A stretch of DNA of 64,000 nt from Locusta migratoria. Its lineage: Eukaryota; Arthropoda; Insecta; Orthoptera; Acrididae. Made by a program: the position numbers and the translations under genes. Within the stretch, counting starts at the first letter, position 1. Each line of letters begins with the position of its first letter. The notes under the pieces are model-generated. The model ran no database searches, was not told the origin of the DNA, and was given only the letters and a program-made list of their open reading frames with translations. The stretch spans positions 754,063,301 to 754,127,300 of the forward strand of contig CM048755.1 of NCBI GenBank assembly GCA_026315105.1. Reading direction: 5' to 3'. Of the stretch, positions 10,518-22,075 are shown piece by piece.

Positions 10518-12291
10518 CAATGCCGGATTACCCATAAGGCAGCTGCCTAGGGGCCTGCGCATTTTAGGGGCCCCGTGTGTACCGATATAACAATGAGAAT
10601 CTTTTTAGAAAGACTTTAGATTTTTAAATAAAAATTTGTTGCCTTTCCGTTATTTGTCTGCAGGGAGGAACGACTGCCACAACTGTTCTGACATTCTTGA
10701 GTAAATGTGGCATTGATATAAAAAAACCTGAGAGGACAGTCTTATGACAATGCATCAAATGTAGCAGGATGCTACAATGGTTCTTCGGGCTAGTACAAGC
10801 ATTGTATAAATTTTTCTCGACGTCGTCATATCGTTGGGGAAAATTGCTTAAATATTTTAAAGGAATAAATGGTGAACGACAAAAAGTTCTGTAGTAGTTT
10901 TAAAAAGAGTTACTAACACAAGTTTGTGTGCATGAGCTGATGCAACGAAGGCCTTATCCCGAGGCGTAAGCAGCTTCCGTAAGTCCCTAGAAGACATTGC
11001 TGAAGATAGGAAATCAGAAGCATGAGACAATTCACGAAGCTAACTGTATACCGCCATCCTGGTAGACTGCTGGGCTGCAATGCTACACCGGATAAATGCA
11101 GTTAATAAGTCTCTACAAAGAGAAACAGTAGAGCTTCAGACGCTTAAAATCGCTTCTCAGTTTTCTATCATCACAGAGGGACGTATTTGATGACTATGAG
11201 AGAAAGGCAGATGAGAAAATCTGTGCACAGTACACCGATGAAGACAAGCGTCTTCGCTAAAGATCAAAGTATCAAGACGATGGTAATGTAGAAGAGATTG
11301 TGCTTCACGGAACAGATAAATTCAAAACTGAAACTTACCTACCAATACTAGATACATTATGTACAGAGCTTTCTCGTCGTATAAAAACTTTCAATAAAGT
11401 TCATTGTCTTTTTGGATTCCTTGTTGACTTCCCACTGAAGTCTGATGATCAAATTAAAGAAGCTGCCCAGAGATTTAGAGACATTTATTCTAAGGACATC
11501 GAAGAGGAATTTGTGGACGAAACGATTCATTTCAAATTCTTCACATCACAACTAGAAGATTTTAAATCTGACCAAGCAGTTCCAGCATCGCGATTATACA
11601 AACTCATTTTTGAAAATATGGTGCAATCAACGTTCCCAAATGTTATGGCTGCGTTAAGAATTTACAGGTGTCTGATGATTACGAATGTAACGGGCTAGAG
11701 AAGCTTTTCAAAACTAAAACTTATAAAAAATTGTCATAGGTCTTCAATGTCCCAAGAGCGTTTGAACTCACTTGCCATTATGGCCACAGAATATGATATC
11801 TTCCAGGATATAGACTTTAAATATATTTTGCTGGAAATAAATTGAGGAAAGGAAATGTTTAATGCGTTTCTTAATTATTAGTAATTTCTGTATTTTTGTT
11901 AAATAATATCTGGAATATTATTTTATTAATCAACTTATATTGATCTATTGATAATTGATTTGTTGAACAAAAACATTTACATGTTGCACGAAAATGTCTC
12001 ATTTCACTTTGCTATTATTATTGTTACATCCAAATTTGAGTTTATTGTAGCTCGTAAGCTGCTATCTTACACGATGGCTGAACATTTTAATTACCTAAAA
12101 CGAATACTTCGGTTATGGAATATCGCAATTTTATTAATATTATTATTATTGCGGATTATATCATTTTTATTATTATTAATACTAATACATTGTTTTGGTG
12201 GAAAATTATTAACTTATAAAGGGACGAGTTTGGAGTGGGGCCCCATGATGTGCATTGTCTAGGGGCCAACACAGGCCTTAATCCGGCACTG
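10518..12291 (+). mobile_element. hAT element with TIRs and 8-bp target duplication
   Basis: A complete but internally deleted hAT transposon of 1774 bp. The left terminus reads CAATGCCGGATTA and the right terminus, on the complement, CAGTGCCGGATTA. A second inner pair of GGGGCCCC blocks follows about 45 bases in on each side. The flanking 8 bases are CATACGAC (10510-10517) and CATACTAC (12292-12299), a target duplication with one mismatch, as expected for hAT. Inside is a broken ZMYM1-like transposase. Most of the N-terminal and catalytic region is missing, so it depends on another source for any movement. Confidence 0.9.
10700..11845 (+). pseudogene. hAT transposase remnant (ZMYM1-like)
   Basis: Broken transposase inside the hAT element. 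SYDNASNVAGCYNGSS near 10740-10790 corresponds to QGYDNGANMKG in the copy at 1975-4627. The longest open piece is 11300-11698 (YLPILDTLCTELSRRIKTFN). It then passes, with a stop and frame change, into the dimerization segment FSKLKLIKNCHRSSMSQERL (about 11707-11766) and ends at LLEIN before the stop near 11843. Several stops separate the parts. It is from the same broad family as the 1975-4627 remnant but clearly a different lineage. Confidence 0.8.
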
Positions 12292-15020
12292 CATACTACC
12301 TAATTCCCACAGCCCGAAATTTTTCACTGCAAGCTATCTGAGATAATAACAGTACCGATAGTTTAGTAATTTCAAAGCATCATAACAGTTACCACAAAAG
12401 GTAAGCTACAATGTGAGACTGTAAGCCGCGAAGTTTAAATACGTATTTTCTTTCTGATCACTTGATAAGAATTGAAAATCAAAATTTTTCTTCTCGGTAT
12501 TTTTGTGCAGCAAGTCATATGTTTACCGAAAATATAGTTTTGCCTTATGCAAAAATGAGTGCGTATCTATCACTGCTTCACCTCCTCTCTCGATGTCCTC
12601 CCAAACACTGCCGATGGCGTCTGCAACACAGCGAGCGTGTGCAGCCTCAGAAGAACCGATATCTGCCACCTACCACATCATTTAATTGTAATCGGAATTA
12701 TAAGTAACGCTTACTTCTAGTGACATTACGGCACCAGATGCCACAGCAATGGAACAGATTAACATTTGCAAAGCATACTCGTATTGACTCGAAGATTCAG
12801 AATAAATTAACACATTGCAGTAGGCTATAGGCACAACTGCTCCAATAATGTTATTCAGCCACGAATGTATAATTGTTGAATTATGGTGGCCGGTGCTTCA
12901 GATGACTTGGGGTTCACTTCTCTCAGTGCCTGATCTTGATAGTGGCGCCCCCCCCCCCCTGCCCGTTCGGCGTCCAAAGAGACAATTTGGCGCACCTCTG
13001 CGAGTGGCTCTGGGGGAAAACGCCCCGTTTTCCACCCCACCCCCCTCTTTACATATATTTTCGTGAAAAGATCTACAGTATGTCTTACTTCGGCTTGTTT
13101 GCACTTGCTTCAACTCAAGAAGAGGCGTCGGTCTACCAACCTTCTTTATTTCACACTTTTGTTCCAAGCTTAAAGTTGAGTAATTTCTTTCTAAAAGATA
13201 CTGAACGTTGTTCTTTTTTTTTAATTATAAACATCAAGAATATACACATGAACTCCAAAACACAGTAAGAAAACTAATTACACTGTTAAGTGACTGTAAC
13301 AAAATGAATCTGTTACGATGAAGAGACAAGCTACCTTCAGGTCACGTGACACTGTAAGCAGCACTCCCTTCTAATCTTACGCATTCTTAGAGGTTGCTCT
13401 CCCCCACATCTTTTCATACAGTTAAATATTTGTTACAATGAAGAGTATAAATTTCATTCACCCTCAAAATCGCGACACAATTGCTAAAACGTCCAAAGGT
13501 ATGTGGCAAGTAACAATACAAAAGTCATTGTTGTTTCTGTATCTGTTAAAAAGAAGATTGGGTTAAAATAAAAATTCATTACAATCGGTCTGGAACCCGC
13601 TTCCTTCGACGGCGCAATGCGATGCCGCTCGCCATTCTTGATAGGTGAAGAGCAGTGACTTCTATACACCCCACCTGCGGTGTAGTCAGGAATGGAAAGC
13701 GGTGTGGCCATGGAATTAAAAGATAGCGTTCAGATTTTGAACAAGAAACCATGTAGGTTTATTTCCTGATGGGGCATACATAGTGAGGATTGCCAGGGGG
13801 GCAAGAGAAGGTAGCTCAAGTGACCCCAGACCCATCTCGAAAGAGAAGGGAAAATTGACAAGTAACGGAACTGAGCCATGAAAGCGTCTGCTCCGGAAAG
13901 CGGAAGAGTGCAACGTTTGAGCCGCGGCATGAATTAGCGCACGTCAGGAAATACAGCGGCGTGATCTGATTGGCAGGGCGGCTTTGCTGATGACGATCAA
14001 CCTACACCGGCGAGAACCGGTCGACTGTTGGCGCATCAACCGATTATAGCGGAATGGCGACCGACAAAACGGCGATCTCTCTGTAATATTTTTAAAATAA
14101 TAAAATTATTCGCGCTTGGGTCTGGGACGCCTTGTACACTTCATTATTATTCATGATCGGGTCTAATGAAAGTTGTTGCATCTTTAATTTATAGTTATAA
14201 GATATTTTAGTAAATATTAAGTGTTTTTGATGAATCTTCAATGTGCCAAAAGCAAATACGAAGGTCGGATGTTGCCTTAATGGAGGATTTGTCGATGCGC
14301 AAGGCGAGGTGCGCAGTAGCCCCATTGTGTTTGTTTCGGAACCATTCCTGCGTAACCGACAGAGCTCGAGTAGCCAGGAGCTGGCGTCTCTACCAGCTCC
14401 AACGCCAATGTTAAAAGCGGCGTTTCCCCTCGCCCCTCCCTGTCGCGGGAGCGCCCATATGCTGCTTCCAGGGGGTTCAGAAGTGAATTTGGATCTCAGC
14501 CGCGCATGCGCATTGAAATAATGCCGGCTGCCGCGCTACGACTCGTATAAGTGCTGCCTCCGCGACGTAAAACGTTTCTCATATGATAAAAATACTATGA
14601 ATGTGCATATGAAATGATCTGATAGAAGAACGAAGCCAGGAACGGATCCATGACGGCCTTTTGGGGATAGGGGGCGGTGAAAGAATTCTCATCGTCAGCT
14701 AAACTCTGGCGCAGTAGAAAGGCTCTAGTACAAGCCACCCCTTTTTACCCCACGCGCAACCAAACAAAAGTCTCACATTTTTGAAGGCTCAGTGCAGTGA
14801 TAGCACTTCGAATACTAAAAGAAAGACCCTTCGCCCCTCTCCCTTGGATCCGCCTATGAATGAAATGAAGGATGATAGCTTAATAACACTTCGTATTTTA
14901 TTTACTTTTTTTTCATGACTAGCTTTTTTCCGGGGGTTCACTGAACCAGTGAACACATAGGACGCGCCGCCTCTGAGGGTAGTAGAACGTCTTGCTGGGG
15001 GGAGGGGGGAGACTCAAGCA
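12292..15020. other. Unassigned, mixed composition
   Basis: I could assign nothing here. There is a C-run at 12949-12959, a G-rich stretch at 14990-15010 and a GC-rich block at about 14240-14580. Open frames in those blocks look like by-products of composition and carry no domain I recognise. Confidence 0.4.
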
Positions 15021-15221
15021 GCCGCGGTGGAGTAGCCGAGCGGTCTAAAGCGTCTCGCTGCGGAGCGCACGGTTGCTCGGCGTGGAGGTTCGAGTCCTCC
15101 CTGGGGTAGGTTGTGTGTGTTGTCCTCGGGTTAGTTTACCTTAGTTTAAGTAGTTTGTAAGCTACGGACTGATGACCACGCAGTTTGGTCCGATAGATTT
15201 ACAAACATTTGAACATTTGAG
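15021..15221 (+). mobile_element. tRNA-derived SINE
   Basis: The head starts GCCGCGGTGGAGTAGCCGAGCGGTC with a B box GGTTCGAGTCC at about 15088-15098. The tail contains AGTTTGTAAGCTACGGACTGATGACC, then ACAAACATTTGAACATTTGA. It shows the most complete tail of the SINE family seen at 1641-1840, 9357-9477 and 63186-63382. Confidence 0.9.
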
Positions 15222-15669
15222 CAAATTAGCAACAAGAACTCCATTGCTGAATATTTCTGTGTAGGTTGCCACAGTATGAACCGAGTGAATTTATGCCCAT
15301 ATAGGCCATAATACGTTAACCATGAGTTTGTGGTAGTACTCGTTTGTTTACTTCATAATCCACTAGCGTCCTTCGCCGTTGTACAGCACCCTTTAGAACG
15401 TTTGTTCTGTAACCGTCCGCATGCAACCAGAGCAACAGAAAGCCTTGAGTTACTGCAAGTGCAGTAGATTAAGGTCTAATAGTCCAGACAACGTGTTCAA
15501 AACAGCCTATTTCGTAAAAAAAATCCGAAATTTTTTTCTCAACGGTTCTCCATGTTCTTAGGGGCGTGGAATTCGAATTTCAAGTTTAATGCCTTGTAGA
15601 AGTTCGGCTTCACAACGAAAAACAAAATTTTCGCATTATTCTTGCTCATATCTCGAAAACTGTTTCTCG

Positions 15670-16125
15670 AAGATGTTCATTCTGCACAGAATTAAAGTAG
15701 AGAAAATTTCGTACAAAATGCACTACTCAGGTTTGATTTTCTGACGATCGGTATCGGCGCTAGAGCTTGCTGAAAAAGAGTGATTTTTGGACTTTTTTCG
15801 AAAACGTTAAAAACGCCGTCACACGCCCTACAATTCGAGAAATATACATGTTATCAACAAAACCCCTACACCAAGTGGAAGTATAGTAAATTTTCTACAA
15901 GGGACGTCTGTAATATTCCACTTTTTCGTAAGGGGGGAAACACCAAAACGAACATTACAAGCAATGCCTTCTGCACCCCATAGTGAAACGCCCCCTCCCA
16001 CCTGCCCATCTCTCGTCGGCGCTATATTTTCCATGTGTAGCACTAAAAGGTGGTTGTTTTGAATGAATTAATGAGAAAGTATGTTTGATGAGAACATTAA
16101 CAAATTATATTTAGAAAGTATTAGG
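15670..16125 (-). repeat. Inverted repeat arm, left
   Basis: The reverse complement of this stretch matches 21630-22075 with many substitutions. Shared blocks include AGCGCCGACG, GGGTGCAGAAGGCATTGC, ATTACAGACGTCCCTT and GTAGGGGTTTTGTTGATAA. In the right copy this sequence runs straight into a mariner-like transposase, so this arm may be the 5' flank or terminal part of the same transposon family in opposite orientation. Confidence 0.8.
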
Positions 16126-16446
16126 TAATGAGTGAATTTCGAGCACAGGATTGGGTCATCTACCCCTACATTACGTGAAAGTACATTAAATTCGCCCTTC
16201 TAAAACGTGACTTTGTTGACGAATATCCGTCAACCGAATCGAAGTGGCCGCACCCTGTGCCTACCCCCTAACGGGGCAGTCCTTCCATTCCTTTGTTGGC
16301 CACATCTCCGCTAATAATACGTTGCTCCTCCAGGCGTCTTGCAGCCCATTCGATCTTATTTTGCGGTAGTTTAGTCAAGTCAGAATGGCTAAAGTCGTGG
16401 TCGAATCTTTAAAGCTACATTATTATTATTATTATTCAGTGTCATT

Positions 16447-17500
16447 TCAAGTTTTTGTCGTTTGTGCATGCACAACGTCTCGTGCGGAATGTGTAATTTG
16501 TGACGAACTGTTAGGATTGTTGAGAGAGAAACAGGTTTCAAATCCTTCAATCAAGCCAGTAAGAAGAGACAGGATAGCAAGTTTGTAATATTTAAGAGGA
16601 ACATTGAAACTGAGGTTCAAGACAAATGCAGAAAGAATTACGTGACAGAAAAATACATTGTTCCTTATTTGAAGAGGGCTCAAGAAAATTCTGAATCAAA
16701 ACCGCTGTGTTCAATTATCCCTGACTTTGCCTATAAAACTTACTGTTTATGTGTGGAGAGGCGGTATCTCTAGACTACACCAAGATACAGATGAAAAAGC
16801 CTCCCTCAAAACGCAATTTGGTGTACCCTGTGAGGAAATTAGCGGTTAGAGAAAATGTGCTCACACTCGCGAGTAACTTAAGTTATAAACTTGGGGGCAG
16901 TTCAGTACGTGCAGAGCCAGTTACTGACTTGGTAGCAGCTGATGCGCGAGTTGGCAGACTCCCTGGAGGTGAGGTGGAAGATGCTATGCACCTAATTTAC
17001 TGGTTTCAAGAAAATGTAACGAGGAATGTCAATTCACCGCGGAAAAACTGATGGAGCAGAATGAATGTGATTCCCGTCCACATCTGAGCACTATCAGAAG
17101 ACACCTGCTTCAGAAGTAATGCGACGACATGTTGTTTACAACAACCAAATCTTACATTTTATGTTTCAAAGACACTGAACACAAAATCAATGAATTCTGG
17201 TATCGAGATATTCAGAGGCTACCAGAAAAAGAATAAAGCGTGCTATAATCGAAGCATTGGCTGCCATAATTATGGAAGACATAACTTCGCAAGTATACAA
17301 TTTGACTGAATACCTCACTTCAGAAAGGTTTCTAGGTTAAACTGATCATTTCATTCTTAAGACTCTTCAAGTTTTTATGGGCGCTGTGTTGCTCAGCAAA
17401 AAGCGAGAGGATCTGGATAAATCAGCAGCCATTGCAATAGTGCGACGTACGTCATCCTCTCACTTCTTCACATCGGCTTAGCAGCATTTCTTTATTCTTT
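16447..17500 (+). pseudogene. Decayed gene, not recognised
   Basis: A run of protein-like fragments in shifting plus-strand frames: CVICDELLGLLREKQVSNPS near 16490, then CRKNYVTEKYIVPYLKRAQE near 16630, YTKIQMKKPPSKRNLVYPVR near 16780 and LVAADARVGRLPGG near 16930. Later come DDMLFTTTKSYILCFKDTEH near 17125, IIMEDITSQVYNLTEYLTSE near 17270 and AVLLSKKREDLDKSAAIAIV near 17385. Order and spacing suggest one protein of at least 350 residues, broken by several stops and frameshifts. The Cys-x2-Cys start hints at a metal-binding region. I recall similar multi-copy arthropod proteins but cannot name the family, so no function is given. Confidence 0.45.
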
Positions 17501-17702
17501 AAAAAAATGTGTTTCTCGAAAATTGATAGAAATCTTATCTTCAATGGGTTTTTGTTCTTCGTACAATGAAGCAGCTCGTTTTGAAATGTCGTCAATTATG
17601 AGCCCTGGCCTGACTTAACAAACATCTACATCTACATGGGATACTCTGCATATCACATTTAAGTGCCTGGCAGAGGGTTCATCGAACCACCGTTATACTA
17701 TT

Positions 17703-19666
17703 TTATCTCCCAATCCATTCAGGAATAGCGCGCGGGAAGAATGAACACCTGAATCTCTCCGTTCGGGCTCTGTTTTCTCGTATTTTATTCTGATGATCAT
17801 TTCTACCTATATAAGTGGGAGTCAAAAATATATTTTCGCATCCGGAGGAGAATGTTGGCGATTGGAGTTTCGTAAGTAGCCTTCGCCGCAGCGATAAGCG
17901 CCGTTGTTGTAATGATTCCCCTCCCAGATCCTGTATCATTTCCGTAACGCTGTCTCTCCTGTATCGTGACAATACGAAACGAGCTGCCCTTCTTTGGACT
18001 CTTTCGAAATCCTCCGTCAAACCCACCTGATAAGGATCCCACACTGGGCAGCAATACTCCATAAAAGGACGGACAAGCGTAGTGTATGCAGTTTCTTTCG
18101 TAGTTCTGTTGCATGTTTTAAGGGTTCTGCCAATAAAACGCAGTCTCTGGTTCGCCTTTCCCGCGACATTATCTACGTGTTCGTTCCAATTTAAGTCAGA
18201 CGTAATTGTAATTCTTAGGTATGTTGTGGAGTTTACGGCCTTCACATTTAATTGATTTATCATGTAAACAGAGTTTAACGGATTTCTTTTCGTACGCATG
18301 TGGACGACTTTACACTTCTTATTATTTAGAGTCAACTGCCAATTTTTACACCATACTAATATCTTATTCAAATCGTTCTGCAGTTGGTTTTGATCTTCAT
18401 TTTACTAGACGGTAAATGACGACGTCATCTGAAAACAACCTAAGAGAGCTACTTAGATTTTCCCCTAAATCGTTTATGTAAATAAGGAACAGCAGATGAC
18501 CAATAACACTACCCTGTGGAACGCCCGATATCACCTCTGTTTTAGTCGATGCCTTACCATCGATTACTACGAATTGTGTCCTTTCTGAGAGGAAATCCCC
18601 TATCCAGTCACAAATTTGGGGAGATATACCGCAACCACGCAATTTGATTAAAAGCCGTTTGTGAGGTACGGTGTGAAAAGCCTTCTGGAAATCAATGAAT
18701 ACGGAATCAATTTGCGAACCCTAGTCGATAGCACACATCACTTCGTGTGAGTAAAGAGCTAGTTGTGTTTCGCATGAACGATATATTCTAATTCCATTTT
18801 GACCTTGGGCCAATAGATCATTCTGTTCGACATAATTCATAATATTTGAATACAGGATATGTTCCAAAGCGCTGCTGCAAATCGAAGTCAATGAAATAGG
18901 CCTGTAGTTTAATGGGTTACTCCTACTTCCTTTCTTGAATATTGGTGTGACCTGTGCAACTTTTCAATCTTTTGGTACAGATCCTTCTTTGAGAGAGCGG
19001 TTGTATTTGGCTGTTAAGTAAGGAGCTATCGCTTCAGCATAATCAGATAGAAATCTAATGGGTATACAATTCGGACCAGAAGACTTGTTCTTGTTAAGTG
19101 ATTTTAGTTGCTGCACTACTCTGATGATATCTAGTTCTACGTTACTCATTACGGCATCTGTTCGTAATTCGAAATCTGGAATATTGGTTTCGTCTTCTTT
19201 ACTGAATGAGTTTCTAAAAAGCTAAGTTTAGTAACTCTACTTTAGTAGCGCTGTCATCGGCATCGCCATTACTATCACATAGTGATGGCATTGTTTGTGT
19301 TTTGCCCCCAGTATATTTAACATATGACCAAAATCTCTTAGGGATTTCAGTCAAATTTCGAGAAAAAATTTCGTTGTGGTAAGTATTGTAGGCATCTCGC
19401 ATTGAAGTCCTCGCTAAATTTCGAGCTTCTGCGTAGGATCGCCAATCCTGGAGATTTTGTGTTCGTTTAAATTTAGTATGCCTTTTCCGTTGCCTTTTCA
19501 ACAGTGTCCTGACCTGTTTTGTGTACCAAGGAGGATCACCTCCTTCTTTTATTAATTTATTTGGTATAAAACTGTCAATTGCTGTCGATACCACTTCTTT
19601 GAATTTGAGCCACATCTGGACTACACCTTCATTTATTGTTAGAAACGAGTGGAAGCTATCTTTCAA
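17703..19666 (-). pseudogene. LINE-C reverse transcriptase, decayed
   Basis: RT region of LINE-C in four or more frames. From the N-terminal side it has IPKRFWSYVKYTGGKT near 19310-19350, the start of the RT fold (LNKNKSSGPNCIPIRF near 19060-19110) and PLNYRPISLTSI near 18900. Next come VFIDFQKAF (motif A, near 18695), SGVPQGSV (motif B, near 18520), and motif C as LFSDDVVIY where FADDT is usual (near 18430). The thumb and C-terminus are 18371-17703 (LRITITSDLNWNEHV, YCCPVWDPY). An in-frame TAG precedes motif A. Both Asp of the DD pair remain, but the chain is broken. Confidence 0.85.
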
Positions 19667-19850
19667 GAAGCAATGTATTTATTTCTATCTGCTTTCAAAC
19701 AAATACACGTTTCGTTTATTGTTGGTAACTTTGGACCTTTCGATATTCAATCTCTACGACAGCTCTGTGTTCGCTAATACCTGTATCAGTTTTGATGCTC
19801 GTTATGAGCTCAGGGTCGTTTGTTGCTAAGAGATCAAGAGTGTTTTCACA

Positions 19851-20510
19851 TCAATTTACAATTCTAGTTGACGCATGAACTAATTGTTCGAAGTAATTCT
19901 CAGAGAATGCGTTGATTACAATTTCGCACGATGTTTTATGCGTACCTCCGGATTTGAAAATATAATTTCGCCAACAGATTGAGGGTAAATTAAAATCTCC
20001 ACCTACTATTATCGTATGGGTTGTAATTTGACTCGGGTTTTCTTTGAACCTTTTTACTATTATATCGTCAAAGTCGGGAGGCCGGTAAAAGGAACCAATT
20101 ATGAACTTCTTACGATTTTCAGGTACAACCTCTACCCATAATATCTCACAGGAACTATCAATTTCTACTTCGCTACACGAAAGACTACTTTTGACCGCGA
20201 CATACACGCCTCCACCTATTTTGTTTAATCTATCTTTTCTGAACACAGTTAGATCTTTTGCAAAAACTTCTGCTGAACTTATTTCCGGCCTGAGCCAACT
20301 TTCACTGCCTACAATGATGTGTGATTCGGTGCTTTCTATTAACGCTTGGAGTACTGGCACTTTCCCGACACAACTACGACAATTTACAACTGTTGTACCA
20401 ATAGTTCCTAGATCTGCATTTCTCCTGTGATCCACCTGCACCCTTTGAGTTTGCCCATTTTGTTTTTCCCCGAAGCCCTCTATCCTAAAAAACCGCCCGG
20501 TCCACGCCAC
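19851..20510 (-). pseudogene. LINE-C APE-type endonuclease domain
   Basis: Endonuclease that would nick the target DNA for reverse transcription. Visible pieces are NCRSCVGKVPVLQALIESTE (N-terminal strand and helix), IVGSESWL (metal-binding Glu), GGGVYVAVKSSLSC, GSFYRPP and VGGDFNLPSICW (catalytic Asp and Asn). The final SDH segment lies beyond the end of this frame, in shifted frames between 19850 and 19670. The first residues, which read through from ORF1, are not reliable as a start. Confidence 0.85.
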
Positions 20511-21451
20511 ACAGCCCCCGCTACCCGTGTAGCCGCTTCCTGCGTATAGTGGACTCCTGACCTATTCAGCGGAACCCAGAAACCCACCACCCGACGGCGC
20601 AAGTCAAGGAATCTGCAGCCTACACGGTCGCAGAACCGTCTGAGCCTCTGATTCAGACCCTCCACTCGGCTCTATACCAGAGGTCCACAGTCGGTCCTGT
20701 CAACTATGCTGCAGATGGTGAGCTCTGCTTTCATCTTGCAACCAAGACTGGCAGTCTTTACCACTTCAGATAGCCGCTCGAAACCTTAGAGAATCTCTTC
20801 AGATTCGAAGCGACACACATCATTGGTACCGACGTGAGCCACCACCTGCAGTTGGCTGCACCCTGTACCCTTCATGGCATCCGGGAGGACCCGTTCCACA
20901 TCTGGAATGACTCTACCTGGTATGCATACGGAGTGCACATTGGTCTTCTTCCCCTCCTTGGCAGCCATCTCTCTAAGGGGCTTCATCACACGCCTAACGT
21001 TGGAGCTCCCAACAACAAGCAAACCCACCCTCTGTGAAAGCCCGGATCTTGCAGGCTGGGTGGTGACCTCAGGGTGAGAGACACCATCCGACTCAGGAAC
21101 GTTGTTCTGAACAGATAGCGCCTCAAACCTGTTCGCAAGACGAACCGGGGAGGCCTCACGATCGGTCCCCCGGAATGTCTTGCGCCGCCTGCCACGCACT
21201 GGAGCGACCTCCCACGCAACCACAGGTGGGGAGTCTGCCTCACTGCTAGCAGTATCAGGGCATGTCGCTGCCGCATGCCGATCGGTGGAGACGATGGGAG
21301 TCCGTTCGGTCCCCACTACCGGCCAACAACAACGACGCCCCTCGATCGCAGCCTCCAGCTGTGCAACCGAGGTTAACACAGCTTGAAGCTGGGAGCGATG
21401 TGTCACCAGCTCAGACTGCATCCGCACACAGCAGTCACAGTAACTATTCAT
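20480..21451 (-). pseudogene. LINE-C ORF1 with SGNH-hydrolase-like domain
   Basis: ORF1 starts at the ATG at 21451 (MNSYCDCC) and is open to 20786. It has a Cys-containing N-terminus with a possible coiled stretch, a low-complexity middle and then an esterase-like core. In that core VGLLVVGSSNVRRV resembles the nucleophile GDS block and VVAHVGTNDV is the GxND block. The frame shifts near 20786 and continues at 20665-20480 (RFLDLRRRV). The usual Asp-Ser is replaced by Ser-Ser in the first block, so hydrolase activity is doubtful even before the frameshift. In CR1 elements ORF1 is an RNA-binding accessory protein. Confidence 0.7.
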
Positions 21452-21629
21452 GATTACAATTCCGAGAAAACAAAAACTACAGTCGCGATGCGCTCAAAGG
21501 AAGACTACACTGTTTGTTAAGCGGTAACCCTGTTTCAAAACAAAGACATACGACTGTCGCGACGCGATTCACACGGCGGAATAATACACTAATCAGATAG
21601 TTAACGCGAATAGGAATCAAATAAAACAA

Positions 21630-22075
21630 GCATCTAATATGTTCTAAACATAATTTGTTACTGTACTCATCATACTTTTTCTTAATTCATATAAAAGAAC
21701 CACCTTTTAGTACAACACATCGAAAATATAGCGCCGACGTGAGATAAGGAAGTGGGAGGGGACGTTTCACAATAGGGTGCAGAAGGCATTGCTCGCAATT
21801 TTCGTTTTGGTACTTCCCCCTTACGAGAAAATAGAATATTACAGACGTCCCTTTTAGGGAATTTAATTTACTTTCACGTATTGTAGGGGTTTTGTTGATA
21901 AAATGTATATTTGTCAAGTTGCAGGGTGTGGAAGTGGACGTGTTTGAAGTTTTCGCAAAAGGTCCAAGAAATCGCTCCTGTTCACCAAGCACTAGCACCG
22001 ATACCGCTCGTCAGAAAGTCAAACCACACTAGTGCATTTTGTAGAAAATTTTGTCTACTTTAATTTTGTGTCGAA
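21630..22075 (+). repeat. Inverted repeat arm, right
   Basis: Inverted match to 15670-16125. The homology ends just where the mariner-like transposase frame starts, and on the other side near the 5' end of LINE-C. Confidence 0.8.

Larger units (their letters stand above)
17621..21600 (-). mobile_element. CR1-type LINE (LINE-C), near full length
   Basis: A minus-strand non-LTR retrotransposon with ORF1 (esterase-like), APE endonuclease and RT in order. Its 3' end is a run of GATGTA-type repeats (complement at 17623-17636), and a plus-strand tail of the same family lies at 25828-26152. An ORF1 with an SGNH-hydrolase-like domain is typical of CR1-clade elements. Several frameshifts and stops inactivate it. 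The 5' end is placed near 21600 because similarity to the 15670-16125 arm resumes just beyond. I could not establish a target duplication. Confidence 0.85.
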
